Source of the DNA: Arcuatula senhousia
Taxonomy: Eukaryota > Mollusca > Bivalvia > Mytilida > Mytilidae
Direction: 5' to 3'
Assembly (NCBI GenBank): GCA_963971305.1
Contig: OZ020306.1
Span: 33,315,512-33,379,511, forward strand
Length of the DNA stretch: 64,000 nucleotides
In this document: in pieces, positions 48,901-55,701 of the stretch
Numbering within the stretch: the first letter of the stretch is position 1
Layout: each line of letters opens with the position of its first letter
Notes under the pieces: model-generated
What the model saw: the letters and a program-made list of their open reading frames with translations, nothing else
What the model was told of the DNA's origin: nothing
The model's database searches: none
Translations under genes and position numbers: made by a program

Positions 48901-51900
48901 CTAGACAAACAAAAACCTAGCACATGCCAGATACAACCCATAGTATAAAAAATAATTAAAAGATAAAATAACGAAGAAATAAAACAAAAACTCGTATTAC
49001 AAGTTCAACCTTGACAATAAAATGACTTACTATTTTCGAGATTGCCCTTGAAACCTTGATAGGATCTCCCATAGCCGGGTCGATGGAATCATTGTAGACC
49101 TTCCTCAGTAGATGGAGAGAGATCTTTAATATGTTCTCGTGAAACTGTAACAAAAACCCTTATAATTGAAAATTGAAATTGTTAAATTGGTATATCATTC
49201 GTAAACAGGGATCCTTTGCTTCGAAAAGGAGACTAAATTTAGATTTCGCCAAAACAGTTACTCTTTACCAATGATACACATAGGATGTTTTTAACATATA
49301 ATGGTACATTAAGATGGTCAATCTTATTTTTTTTAATATTCTATCAGCCATATGATTATGATTATTGTTTGAAACGAACCTGTCCAAAGTTCCAAGGTTT
49401 GACTCCCTTCTGTTTGTAATTTCCACTCCATATCGCACCTTTCTCGTTTAGTATGTATTCTTTATTCAAATCCGCTGGCACCATATACACTAGATCATCT
49501 GTAAATAGCAGTAATACCACTTTGTTTTTTATTTCATATAAAATTCTTTAAAAAAAGTAAACATTTCCAGATTCTTTTTTAATGTTTGGCTGGTGTTGTG
49601 GGTGATAGAGTGAGTCTTAATTAAAATGAAGATAGTAACGGTTAATCTTATTACGAGTGTGGGGTGTGATTTTTAACGCCCTTTTCGCTGCACCTGGACC
49701 AATCAGAGCGGTCGGTAGCATTGTTTGTGAAAACCGGAGTACACAGAGGAAACCACTGACCTTAAGAAGGTAACTGAGGAACCTAATTACAAACAGGTAC
49801 AAATGTAGGGAAATCCCGTTTTTGTAAATTATAAACCGGTACTCAATCAAACAACACATAACCTCTGGGGGTCTGGCTAAGAACATGCACAAAATATTAA
49901 ATGTGTAAAAGTACACTATTGTTAAAAGGTAAGAATAAATAAAATACACAAAGACAACAAAATTATAAAGGAGAACTAGTTGAATTAGTTTCTGGGCCCG
50001 TGTAACATTCCCCAACGAAGCAAATATTGACACACAATACATCGACTTTACCTTCACACCAAGGATTCATTAACACACAGATGTCTTCGTTATGTTTATA
50101 GTCCAGAGTCAATGGTTTTTCATTCTTTAATTTAGACTCCGTCTGTATGCTAAACCTCCATACACCAATAATACAGATGCATGGTGCTGTTATTTCCACA
50201 TCTATTGACTTTTTATCTTTCTTCACCATCTTAGCAAACCAATCTTTAGGGTCTTCTGGTTTGTCATCGCGATCTTCCATCATCACAAATTTAGCAAACG
50301 TTCCTTTGGAAGGTTTATTTTCCTTTCCTGAAAAAAATATATAAATGAATTTTGTGGTGCATGTTTTGAATCAAAGAAATGTTTTGTTGCTTTCCGAAAG
50401 AAATAGGAAGAATGCGCAACGAATGTGAACATAAAATTGGGCTCGTTTGTATAAAGTTGAACAGGCCTTAAGAGAGGGACTGCCCAACAGTAACTTGGTT
50501 CTTACGAAAAACAAAAAAAAACAAATTGTATTTCAAGCCATGAGGAAAACCAATTATACAATCTAATTGTACAGCCTGACTTAACCTTAAACATCGCACT
50601 TGACAAAACGGTTTGAAAAATATGTTACTGCTCTCATTCCTTGGTGTTCACTGTTCTTACACCCGACTTTCGTTTACCCAACCCCTGTTTTTTCTTCGAT
50701 TGATGTCCCTTTCTCTGTATCCCCGGACTTAAAATGGTTTACCTATCCTGAACAGAAAGGTAATTTTGTTCCTATCGTCGTTGTATTCTCTATCAAAGTG
50801 TATAGTGATGACAAAGCTCTGGCCTCGTCGTACGACCATCTCCCCTTTCTTTACACAATGGTACTTGTCTGTGTTGTGGTCGCGAGCATTTTTCTTGGCA
50901 TTCAAATCCACTTTCAAAACATGGAACTCCTTGTTTACCTCTTCGTCTCGCTCTGAAAAGTTAAAAAAATTGAGCTATATTCAGGGAAAAATGTGTTTTT
51001 GTTATCAGTTAGCTAATATTTAGTTATTGCTTTACTCCCAGGCAGAACGATATCGGCTATTTCAGGAATATGGTGATAAAATGAACATTAAATGACGATG
51101 AAGTAAAGTAAAATGAGAAACAAAGCAAAACGGTAAGTACAGAGTTTAGACTGCCTAGATCAAAATAGAGGGATAGGAAGGGGAGAAAATTTTGCCTCCT
51201 ACATGATGGTCCTAGTCACCCTACGGGTCTTTCTTTTATCCATACCAGCAACAGGATACCTTAACGTGCGTAGAACGAGACATTCGTCCCAACACGGTGC
51301 AACACTATTGTTCGCTGTCAGGTCTTCCGCATAATAGCCTGACGACACTGTTATTCATTTTTGTCATGAAATTCAAGGGTTTAGAAGCGATGGGAGCAAG
51401 ATTTTAGCTCGTGTGAATTTCTCACCAGTTTGCAGTTTGCCGAATATAAATTGAATAAAAATAATCAAACAGGGATGATTAACCTCAGATGTCTAACAAG
51501 TTAAAACACATGTACTCATAGAAAAAAACGTTACAGTTTGCTACATACTTCTCAAAAGAAATGTATGGTTGGTAGAATTAGGTTTAATGGCACCAAACCT
51601 TGTTATTCCGTTACAAGTATGGCTCTTCTACTTTCTTTGGCCAACTCATTGAACTCAACTCAACTCAACAAAGAAATCTTACACCTGAGAATTGCTTTGG
51701 CAATACCACGGAACAATCATTCTTGTCCATCGGAAACATAAGCATCGTTTCTTGAGACCATTTATGCAAATGATATGTCTTGAAATTATTGCACGATTTA
51801 TTATTATACAATGTAAAAAGTTCAGCTAATTTAAAAAATTACCTGGATTTCTAAGATCTCTCTCGTCTGGGGGTTCTTCGCGCTCTTCTCCTCGTACAGT

Positions 51901-52107
51901 TCTGGCCTCTCGCCGTCTTCTGTTGAAATCAACGTCAACCTCCCATGGGTATCTGTACTCCGAGGGACGAGTTGGTCCATAACTCAGAAGCCCAGGAAAA
52001 GAGCTCCTGTGGTAGTATGAAGAGGGCCTGCTGTCGTTGTACGACCGCCTCGAATAGCTGGTGGATGGCCGACTGTAACTGCTATCATAGTAACGTCTCC
52101 GATACAT
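27841..52107 (-). CDS. Transglutaminase (protein-glutamine gamma-glutamyltransferase), complete, 15 coding exons, 818 aa
   Basis: Calcium-dependent enzyme that crosslinks glutamine to lysine side chains; in invertebrates this family acts in haemolymph clotting, cuticle/byssus-type crosslinking and development. Joining exons 52107-51843, 50952-50743, 50327-50052, 49498-49380, 49144-49031, 41365-41191, 40830-40677, 39080-38980, 38680-38518, 37709-37585, 37274-37168, 35942-35732, 28899-28739, 28434-28298 and 27979-27841 gives 2457 nt with no internal stop. Residues 1-100 are an Arg/Tyr/Ser-rich extension without Cys or a signal peptide; then an N-terminal beta-sandwich ending NPWCEDDLVYM; the catalytic core with W342, Cys377 (GQCWVF), His441 ([10 protein letters not shown]), Asp463 ([10 protein letters not shown]) and calcium ligands N503/D505 (FAEVNADRV) and E571/E572; then two C-terminal beta-barrels. 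At 818 aa it is longer than TG2 and like TGM1/annulin in carrying an N-terminal extension. The start is the first ATG after a leader-intron acceptor. Predicted cytosolic or non-classically released. Introns 5 and 12 are full of transposons. Confidence 0.95.
28298..28434 (-). CDS. Transglutaminase coding exon 14
   Basis: Between CGTTTTAG and AGCGG|GTAAGT. Encodes the second barrel core, including [20 protein letters not shown] and [10 protein letters not shown]. Confidence 0.93.
28739..28899 (-). CDS. Transglutaminase coding exon 13
   Basis: Between CTTTTTGTAG and GCTAAG|GTAAAT. Encodes [17 protein letters not shown] and the strands [20 protein letters not shown] linking the two C-terminal barrels. 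Confidence 0.93.
29200..29660 (+). repeat. Dispersed bivalve repeat R1, longest copy
   Basis: A ~450-bp repeat whose pieces recur across the window. It contains GTCAAAGTCCGAAAGGGCAG, a GAGAGTGAACTCAGATGCTC segment, CACCCGTCGCG, GATGTGGAATAAGTGTACGC and ends with CGTCTTGCATTGGCCCAAGA. It gives rise to overlapping short ORFs on both strands that I do not regard as genes. Lies in transglutaminase intron 12, opposite strand to the gene. Class unknown; no terminal inverted repeat seen. Confidence 0.75.
30350..30411 (+). other. Pseudoknot-like 5' end of the R2-like LINE
   Basis: GACCCC (30351) pairs with GGGGTC (30385-30390) and CCATCC (30361-30366) pairs with GGATGG (30406-30411), in the order P1, P2, P1', P2', i.e. 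a pseudoknot. HDV-like self-cleaving ribozymes with this topology define R2 5' ends. I could not place P3, P4 or the catalytic C convincingly, so the ribozyme call is tentative. Confidence 0.35.
30681..31343 (+). pseudogene. R2-like LINE ORF, N-terminal fragment (zinc finger)
   Basis: 220 codons with the finger [17 protein letters not shown]...NC (about residues 32-53), typical of N-termini of RLE-type LINEs, where it contacts DNA or RNA. It is followed by a low-complexity Gln/Glu-rich linker and [20 protein letters not shown], seen before the RT in relatives. The frame is lost near 31325, where the next fragment continues in another frame. Confidence 0.8.
31321..31557 (+). pseudogene. R2-like LINE ORF, pre-RT fragment
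   Basis: Continues the protein after a frameshift: [20 protein letters not shown] and [20 protein letters not shown], matching the basic segment upstream of RT in this family. Ends at a TAG that interrupts the protein. Confidence 0.75.
31590..31830 (+). pseudogene. R2-like LINE ORF, RT motif 0-1 fragment
   Basis: Third frame. Contains [20 protein letters not shown], the conserved GPNG(I/V)PYK entry into the reverse transcriptase, then [20 protein letters not shown]. The frame shifts again around 31795-31830, just before [13 protein letters not shown]. Confidence 0.8.
31782..33827 (+). pseudogene. R2-like LINE ORF, RT core, CCHC knuckle and endonuclease
   Basis: One frame broken by two close stops (TAA 32790-32792 and TGA 32796-32798). 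RT motifs: [29 protein letters not shown] (motif A), [13 protein letters not shown] (motif B), GFMDDLT (motif C, with FMDD instead of YADD). Thumb: [17 protein letters not shown]. After the stops: [17 protein letters not shown] (knuckle), then [20 protein letters not shown] and TVPWEKR...[10 protein letters not shown], the restriction-like nuclease core (Asp/Glu and ExT residues). It nicks target DNA in active relatives. Relatives place S-I-L/G residues where the stops are. Confidence 0.85.
33806..33963 (+). pseudogene. R2-like LINE ORF, C-terminal fragment
   Basis: After a further frameshift the conserved end [20 protein letters not shown], then a helix rich in A/R/K and WVWMKYK before TGA at 33961-33963. 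It matches the (V)EVGCRGF end of this LINE family. Confidence 0.75.
33964..34150 (-). repeat. Hammerhead-bearing repeat RZ3 (partial unit)
   Basis: About half of the repeat that forms dimers at 42950-43390 and 44790-45245: reading the plus strand it has ACAAAGTTCCAGACAA, the ribozyme in antisense, CCAAACACTGTATGAATATG and AAGAGCATAGAACA. It begins directly at the LINE stop codon. The ribozyme would be made only from minus-strand transcripts, that is the sense strand of the transglutaminase gene, inside intron 12. Confidence 0.7.
33993..34036 (-). ncRNA. Hammerhead ribozyme, type I, intact core
   Basis: Read on the minus strand: GCGCCT (stem I), CTGATGA, GTCT-TGAAT-AGAC (stem II), GAAA, CGCGCG (stem III, very short), TC as the end of the GUC cleavage triplet, then AGGCGT (stem I partner). 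All invariant core bases are present and stem I has six pairs including one G-U. Stem III is only 2-3 pairs and palindromic, as in metazoan retrozyme and newt satellite hammerheads that cleave best as dimers. Expected cut after position 34000-33999 on the minus strand. Confidence 0.8.
34203..34318 (+). repeat. Detached 5' end of the R2-like LINE
   Basis: Direct repeat of 30350-30467: same GGACCCC start, same potential P1/P2 pairings (GACCCC 34204-34209 with GGGGTC 34234-34239; CCATCC 34210-34215 with GGATGG 34255-34260) and the same end at CTGTATGTAAGTAA. Only the 5' ~115 bases are present. TPRT normally loses 5' ends, so a 5'-only fragment is unusual. Confidence 0.8.
34257..34772 (+). pseudogene. 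LINE polyprotein C-terminal tail fused to R2-like leader
   Basis: A 171-codon open frame. The first ~21 codons lie in the R2-like leader copy and the rest is the C-terminus of a different LINE (APE type likely): [40 protein letters not shown], then the knuckle-like [20 protein letters not shown] and a hydrophobic tail ending in KRFLI. No RT or endonuclease is left. The open fusion is probably chance but could be translated if the intron-borne sequence is transcribed. Confidence 0.7.
34319..34995 (+). mobile_element. 5'-truncated LINE copy with 3' UTR
   Basis: The C-terminal coding tail above plus a ~220-bp 3' UTR, with an (AC)n run at 34792-34806 and an end like TTTCAAATAAAATATGTTTAAA. 5' truncation is what TPRT produces. 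It starts exactly where the detached R2-like leader ends. Confidence 0.65.
35197..35330 (+). repeat. Dispersed repeat R1, 3' part
   Basis: Matches the last ~130 bp of the copy at 29200-29660: GATGTGGAATAAGTGTACGC through CTTGCATTGGCCCAAGACT. Confidence 0.75.
35732..35942 (-). CDS. Transglutaminase coding exon 12
   Basis: Between GGTTTTTAG and ACGGAG|GTAACA. Encodes the first C-terminal beta-barrel ([20 protein letters not shown], then [13 protein letters not shown]). Followed by the 6.8-kb intron 12. Confidence 0.92.
36185..37083. other. Transglutaminase intron 11 sequence
   Basis: AT-rich intron DNA between exon 12 and exon 11 without coding signal. Nothing recognised apart from short poly-A/T runs. 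Confidence 0.5.
37168..37274 (-). CDS. Transglutaminase coding exon 11 (GC donor)
   Basis: Begins after TTTATTCAG with [20 protein letters not shown] (acidic calcium ligands E571/E572) and ends ADKKDDK with the donor ACAAG|GCAAGA. A GC donor is required: the only in-frame alternative (a GT after CATTTG, about 80 bases on) would add a Cys-rich stretch absent from the family, and the phase-0 join to exon 12 is exact. Confidence 0.85.
37585..37709 (-). CDS. Transglutaminase coding exon 10
   Basis: Between GAATTTTAG and AAGAAG|GTTAAC. Encodes [13 protein letters not shown] and [13 protein letters not shown], the helix-strand segment leading to the second calcium site; a longer loop ([16 protein letters not shown]) lies between. 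Confidence 0.93.
37745..37842 (-). repeat. Dispersed repeat R1, fragment
   Basis: Inverse-orientation piece containing GTTGTGTCGCGTACACTTAT and TTCCGTTGTGGATTTTTT. Confidence 0.65.
38370..38505 (+). repeat. Dispersed repeat R1, middle fragment
   Basis: GAGAGTGTACTCAGATGCTT, GAGTAAGCAGTTCCTGCTTG and CACCCGTCACG, immediately beside exon 9. It ends within 15 bp of the exon-9 splice donor, so it forms most of the 5' part of that intron. Confidence 0.7.
38518..38680 (-). CDS. Transglutaminase coding exon 9 (calcium site)
   Basis: Between ATTTTGAAG and CAGCAG|GTAATA. Encodes [17 protein letters not shown] and [11 protein letters not shown] with calcium ligands N503 and D505. GPCPV replaces the usual GPASV. 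Confidence 0.94.
38980..39080 (-). CDS. Transglutaminase coding exon 8 (catalytic His and Asp)
   Basis: Between TTTTACAG and GTGGAG|GTACAT. Encodes [15 protein letters not shown] (His441) and [16 protein letters not shown] (Asp463). The His-Asp spacing is one residue shorter than in human TG2 because LQPGY is LQGY here. Confidence 0.95.
39430..39550 (+). repeat. Dispersed repeat R1, middle fragment
   Basis: GTGAACTCAAGTGCC, GAGTAAGTAGCTCCTGCTTG and CACCCGTCACGATGGCAATG, inside transglutaminase intron 7. Confidence 0.65.
40195..40530 (-). repeat. Dispersed repeat R1, long inverse copy
   Basis: Inverse of the 29200 copy: CTTCCTCTACCGGATTTGAC, GACGGGTGTGCTGTAGCAGG, CTTCCGGAGCACCTGAGTTC, CCCTTTCGGACTTTTGACAC. 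Ends about 150 bp from exon 7. Confidence 0.75.
40677..40830 (-). CDS. Transglutaminase coding exon 7
   Basis: Between TTGTTGTCAG and CTGTATG|GTAAGG. Encodes [20 protein letters not shown], the conserved segment after the active-site cysteine, and ends inside the Trp codon before NFHVWNE. Confidence 0.94.
41191..41365 (-). CDS. Transglutaminase coding exon 6 (catalytic Cys)
   Basis: Between ATATTTCAG and GACGACAG|GTATGG. Encodes [20 protein letters not shown] (W342, the transition-state tryptophan position) and [13 protein letters not shown] with nucleophile Cys377. Confidence 0.95.
41753..41800 (+). repeat. Left terminal inverted repeat of the intron-5 element
   Basis: GCCCCAGTCACACTGTCACG then TTTCGGCTATCCCGTTTTAC. 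Its inverse is at 48643-48690. Confidence 0.85.
42700..42897 (-). pseudogene. PIF/Harbinger transposase relic, DDE motif region
   Basis: Minus-strand translation gives [20 protein letters not shown], then [19 protein letters not shown], then after a stop [14 protein letters not shown]. This fits the Harbinger pattern W-x-x-x-x-x-x-F-x-x-x-W-x-F-x-H-x-[LI]-G-A-[IV]-D-G-K containing the first catalytic Asp; the stop falls at the Gly-Ala position with spacing kept. Further downstream DDE motifs were not found. Confidence 0.55.
42950..43390 (-). repeat. Retrozyme-like hammerhead dimer RZ1
   Basis: About 1.3 units of the hammerhead repeat with two ribozyme positions (42985-43030 and about 43320-43370) 348 bp apart. 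It lies between the two transposase fragments, which would otherwise be collinear, so it inserted into the transposase gene. Both ribozymes are damaged. Confidence 0.65.
42985..43030 (-). ncRNA. Hammerhead ribozyme, degenerate
   Basis: Minus strand: CTGATGA, stem II GTCT/AGAC and GAAA are intact, but the cleavage triplet reads GCC where GUC is expected (U16.1 lost, so no A-U closing pair) and stem I has an extra C. Probably inactive. Confidence 0.65.
43406..43702 (-). pseudogene. PIF/Harbinger transposase relic, N-terminal part (tentative)
   Basis: A 98-codon frame whose end, [20 protein letters not shown] followed by PRLDKKKA, resembles the start of HARBI1-like transposases (Arg/Asp-x-x-F-x-x-[LI][LV] then P-x-[IL]-x-K). 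In the same strand and in the right order relative to the DDE piece at 42700-42897. The upstream half, [20 protein letters not shown], may be intron or relic sequence. Confidence 0.4.
44085..44174 (+). repeat. Inner inverted repeat, left arm
   Basis: Contains GGATAAGAAAGTCTCCTTTA and CACTTAAGGTACATAAACAC; an inverse copy lies at 48376-48463 about 4.2 kb away. Confidence 0.85.
44790..45245 (+). repeat. Retrozyme-like hammerhead dimer RZ2
   Basis: About 1.3 units with two ribozyme positions 347 bp apart, the same spacing as RZ1 but opposite orientation. The unit includes TCTTTTGGTAGAGCGCC upstream and CTGGAACTTTGTTGT downstream of the ribozyme. The left ribozyme (44821-44860) is badly decayed (CCGATGA, GAC in place of GAAA). 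Confidence 0.7.
45170..45213 (+). ncRNA. Hammerhead ribozyme, one core mutation
   Basis: GCGCCT, CTGATAA, ATCT/AGAC stem II, GAAA, CGCGCG, TC, AGGCGT. The only core change is G to A in CUGAUGA (the G8 position, which is catalytic), so cleavage should be lost or very slow. Otherwise almost identical to the intact copy at 33993-34036. Confidence 0.7.
46040..46400 (+). repeat. Dispersed repeat R2x, copy 1
   Basis: Shares GACCTGCATCAAGG / GAGACCTGAAGCATGG, AACG(C/T)GCGAGGAAC, CACTATGGTTTGCGGTTAGG and GCTGCTGTGGG-type words with 62110-62780, and TTCGCTGTCAGG..CGTGCGTAGAAC words with 51010-51370. Non-coding; class unknown. Confidence 0.55.
48376..48463 (-). repeat. Inner inverted repeat, right arm
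   Basis: Inverse of 44085-44174. Confidence 0.85.
48643..48690 (-). repeat. Right terminal inverted repeat of the intron-5 element
   Basis: Ends CGAAACGTGACAGTGTGACT GGGGC. Outer flanks (left ..ACATCTT, right TATAGAGG..) show no duplicate. Confidence 0.85.
49031..49144 (-). CDS. Transglutaminase coding exon 5
   Basis: Between TTGTTACAG and AAAATA|GTAAGTC, phase 0. Encodes [15 protein letters not shown] and [12 protein letters not shown]. Followed by the 7.7-kb intron 5. Confidence 0.93.
49380..49498 (-). CDS. Transglutaminase coding exon 4
   Basis: Between ATTTACAG and TTGGACAG|GTTCG. Encodes [20 protein letters not shown] and KPWNFGQ, the conserved linker into the catalytic core. Confidence 0.93.
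50052..50327 (-). CDS. Transglutaminase coding exon 3
   Basis: Between TTTTTTCAG and GTGAAG|GTAAAG. Encodes the rest of the N-terminal domain ([20 protein letters not shown]) and the family signature MNPWCE at its end. The usual SPADA-type segment before the VG-x-Y strand is here the Cys-containing APCIC. Confidence 0.93.
50743..50952 (-). CDS. Transglutaminase coding exon 2
   Basis: Between TTTTCAG and GGATAG|GTAAAC. Encodes the first strands of the N-terminal beta-sandwich ([11 protein letters not shown], then [20 protein letters not shown]). Phase 1 at both ends. Confidence 0.93.
51010..51370 (+). repeat. Dispersed repeat R2x, copy 2
   Basis: Starts GTTATTGCTTTACTCCCAGG, matching GGTTATCGCTTTACTCCTAG at 62130, and contains GTGCGTAGAACGAGACATTC and TAGCCTGACGACAC. 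Lies in transglutaminase intron 1. Confidence 0.55.
51843..52107 (-). CDS. Transglutaminase coding exon 1
   Basis: ATG to a GT donor (CCAG|GTAATT), phase 1. Encodes the basic, Tyr/Ser/Arg-rich N-terminal extension (begins [12 protein letters not shown]). An acceptor (TTTATTTTTAG) lies about 20 bases before the ATG, so a 5' leader exon is spliced on. Confidence 0.93.
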
Positions 52108-53085
52108 TTTAATTTATGAATATCTAAAAATAAAAGAAAACAGGTATCGAGTATTTTTATTTACTTGGAGTTATTTTTTCATTTTCGCGCAATGAACTTT
52201 GGCATGTAAATCTAGGATAACACCAGTGTTTTGATAACCTTGAATTATTTCAATTCTAATGAGGACGCCAGTCTATAGTATGAAATTGCATGCTGCAGAT
52301 TTCCTCCATTAAAAATGTTGAGCTTTGCATCAATATCAAAGCATCTATAGCATTAATATTGAAAACAGTGAGCTTTTGCAATAAATGTTTCTTCCAAACC
52401 ACCAAGCTGTTAGAAACGTAACCTCACAAAAAATACACCAGGCAATTATAATGTGTCCTAGCAGCGACCAGGATCAACGGTCTCTGTTTTTCAATTGCCA
52501 CGGAGTTTGTGTCAAGTACTTTTTTTTCCACATTTCCTTCTATTTATGCACTCAGTATAGTTTAAAGAAGTCGCTGATCATGAAAATTAGCTTATGAGCT
52601 TTTTACTTAACCTGTAAGATTTAAGTTTGTATATTGATACATTCAATATTTTATGATTCCTCATCACTTACACGATATATTCCCATGACGACAAATTTTA
52701 ATCAATAATAAAAAATGTCATACATTGAAAATCGATTTTGAATTTGTATAAGTTCGGACTCAACGAAGAGAAAAATAAAACAACATGCATGATTCCACAT
52801 GAATAAAAACATATGTATGGTAAAACCGTTTCTATTGAACTCATCAGTATTTGTTGAAATCAATCAATAAATATATCAACTACCCTCGCGTTACAAAGGA
52901 ACTGATCGCCAAACAAGTTAAAGATAAGCTCGAAGTAGTATTACTAATTTTTTAACTTAAAGTTATGCATATAAGAACAATAAAACAATAAATACTTAAT
53001 AAATCTACATTTTGTTGTACGTGTCTTGCACGTCCTACATTCTAAAGTCTTAACAAGAGCCAAACATGCAACAAGCCCGACTTAC

Positions 53086-53150
53086 CTTATATAACTTGCG
53101 TATCTTATTGGCGAATGAAAGTTGTTTTGTTTACATCAAGTAACATTGGA
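53086..53150 (-). promoter_or_regulatory. Candidate leader exon and promoter of the transglutaminase gene
   Basis: A consensus splice donor (ATATAAG|GTAAGTC) at 53084-53086 on the minus strand is preceded by CGCCAATAAG (CCAAT-like) and lies 960 bp upstream of the leader-intron acceptor before the ATG (TTTATTTTTAG). This is the best candidate for the 5' UTR exon; the transcription start is not fixed by sequence. Confidence 0.4.
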
Positions 53151-53332
53151 GACGTTCATCAATTTGGTTAAATGATCTGTTGTGAAGTCGGGTGGAAATT
53201 GCTCTTTAAATCGGGTTTATTGACAGCTAACAGTACGCTATTTTTTTTATTATAGTGTAAAAATTTAAGCTTTTAGTTAGGTTTAAATATAATTTTATCT
53301 AACGTTGGTATGCATGTGGATGTAAATATTTA

Positions 53333-53990
53333 TATGGTGCTGTAAATCACCAATAATGATTTTATTTTTGCACAGAAGTGTTATACAGAGAAGTCCAGTT
53401 TTAGTATATATATCTCTTTGGATATCTATATCATTAACATACTGTACATCTATTCTTATTCTTAATTTCATATAGTCAACCATGCTTGTTCCACACAAAC
53501 ACACACGTATATATTATATATTTTGTATAACAATTAGATGCTAATGTCTGTTATGTACTGTTTTAAATCATAAATGTTAATTGTCATTGCCTGCAAAGGT
53601 CCTTGATTGGCTAAATAAAATAATGTCTAAAAAAAAAATATTTAAATGACCTTGAAGAAAAAATAGGATTAGAAAATAAATATATCGATTTATATAGCCC
53701 TAGTTCAGCTTGAACTCTCCAAAAGTCCAATGCATCGAGTTAAATAACCTTGAATTAACAATAGATCTTTTATCCATACAATCAAAGTCTTTTTAAAATT
53801 TACAGAATGACACACTATATTGCACATGTATTATGTAATCTTTACATATTCCATATTATTTCGTTTTTAATATGAGCAGCAATTAAAAAACTAATAGAGA
53901 TCAACACGTGGACTTCAAAGATACAGAGTATAACAAGCGAAACTGAAAGTTTTCTGTGTTAATATCATGAAGTAGCCTTATTTCAAAATT
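53333..53990 (+). repeat. Upstream direct duplication, left copy
   Basis: Shares with 58245-58655, in the same orientation, GTAAATCACCAATAATGATT, AGCTTGAACTCTCCAAAAGT, CCAATGCATC, TTTTATCC(A/T)TACAATCAAAG and TTTTCTGTGTTAAT, with the same spacing except for a ~240-bp segment (about 53400-53640) missing from the right copy. No coding signal. Confidence 0.8.
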
Positions 53991-55062
53991 TAAATAAAAG
54001 CCTAGTATACTTTTTTTGTATTCACTAAAGAAGAGTTGAAAAGCCGGAACTTATAAACAATAAACAAAGCAAAAAAAGCGAAATCTTGAATAAAACAGGG
54101 GTAAGCTTAGATGGCCCGGAAGGGCACTTGGGTCTTGCAAATTGTAATACACCCGTCGTAATGTCGATAGACGTTTTAGGGTAGAACAAAACTTTATACA
54201 ACGACAGACTAACATCAATATTCATTTTAAATAATGTGTACTTCTTAAATTTATAAAGCACGTGCATTCTTTTCTATTAAGGACATCCAACATGCTGTTG
54301 GCAATCATTTAGTATAAGTCAATTGTAGTATAAAGGATGCTAGGCAAACTCTACAGACCAACATTTCTAATATACTCATTTGAGTTTTTTGAGAATTTGT
54401 AAGAAAGCGTATTCGTTCCTCTTTATACGTCGTAAATAAATGGCATTGCTCACAACTGTTTGATTAACGTATGAATTCAGAGACGCAAACTCTATATACC
54501 CGATCTTGCCGAGTGTTACTGCGAATAAACAGGACACAAAAACAAGAGGCTCACAGGAGCCTGAATCGTTCACCTGACTTCAATAACTGATGGAATGAAA
54601 ACAATGTTGGGTACCTGAGGTGAAAATCCAAACATAAATGATCATCATACAATTTCACCTTATAAGGAAGGTTTTTAGAACATATGTCGCCATACATTCA
54701 GGCAAACAAAAGCTTTTCGTAATCTTTTATAGGTTTAATCTGCAAGGCAATAACCAAAAACTTGACAATTAGGGGCCATTACTTTTACAGGGGGGTCATC
54801 GGACAGCTTTTTAAAAAGCTTTTTAAAAGCTAATTGAACTGAAGATTTAAGCAAGCAACAATTTTTTCACTATTTGAAACAGCTTTCAATCAATAGGTCA
54901 AATACACGAAAAAACACTATTTTCACCTTTAAAAGACCATAACCCCATAAAAAGGTCATCTGACAATTTTGACCCTGAAATCGTTTTTGTAGATCTCAAT
55001 GAGCTTCACAATTCTCCAAAGCTAACTACTTTTCCCTAACACTTACAATTTTCGAGATAAAG

Positions 55063-55629
55063 TGTGACAGTGGAAAAATACGCGTTAACATTTTCGTGCT
55101 TGCAGCTATTGTATTTGTCATTTAAGTTTTAATTTTTCTTCATTTCATATTTGTTTTAATAAGAATCTTTTATTCTCATTGCATAATTAGTTGACGATTT
55201 TACACACAAGCTGATAAGTATTTTATAAGATAAAGATAATCCATTTGATAAATAACTCTTTCTCAATTGTCCGAAATCGATTTCCTGTATTCATAAGTTA
55301 AGCTCAATTCTTTAATATATGTTTTGACATGCCATTTTTATATATTCTGTTTGTGTTATGTAATTGTATATCGCGGATTAAGAATGTTGTAGGGTAGTTG
55401 GAATCCGACATTGTAACTGTATGGACGTCGTACGTTTTAAACCCAATTTATTAATAGTTTACGGAAAGCCGTCTTTCAAAATATATTGTATTGTTTAATG
55501 TGGATTTTGCCATATGTATTTTATGAATAATTAACATTTGGACCTTTATTTTGTGTTTTATTACATTTGCAAAGTGAGCTAGTTTCCCCCGAACTTTTGT
55601 ATAACAGACCGGTGCGAACCGCTATTATA
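55063..55629 (+). repeat. 5' LTR
   Basis: 567 bp; TGTGACAGTGG start. Differs from the 3' LTR at AAGAATCTTTT versus AAGAATCGTTT and TTAAACCC versus TTAAACTC. Confidence 0.92.
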
Positions 55630-55632
55630 TTT

Positions 55633-55650
55633 TGGTGCAGAGCCCGTGAC
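55633..55650 (+). other. Primer-binding site
   Basis: TGGTGCAGAGCCCGTGAC, three bases after the 5' LTR. TGG matches the CCA end of a tRNA primer; which tRNA cannot be told without the host tRNA set. Confidence 0.7.
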
Positions 55651-55701
55651 AATTCGCCAAGTGTAAGCCGAATTGGTGCAAGATCCTTGTGTACAATACA
55701 A

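Noticed and set aside
49617..50057. 146-codon hydrophobic frame on the minus strand
   Set aside because: It overlaps the exon-3 splice donor and lies in intron 3; the sequence is AT-rich and hydrophobic by composition.
51538..51741. Frame with [18 protein letters not shown]
   Set aside because: Shares only a GGTTTAATGGCACCAAACC word with 43.67 kb; looks like a repeat remnant in intron 1, not an exon.
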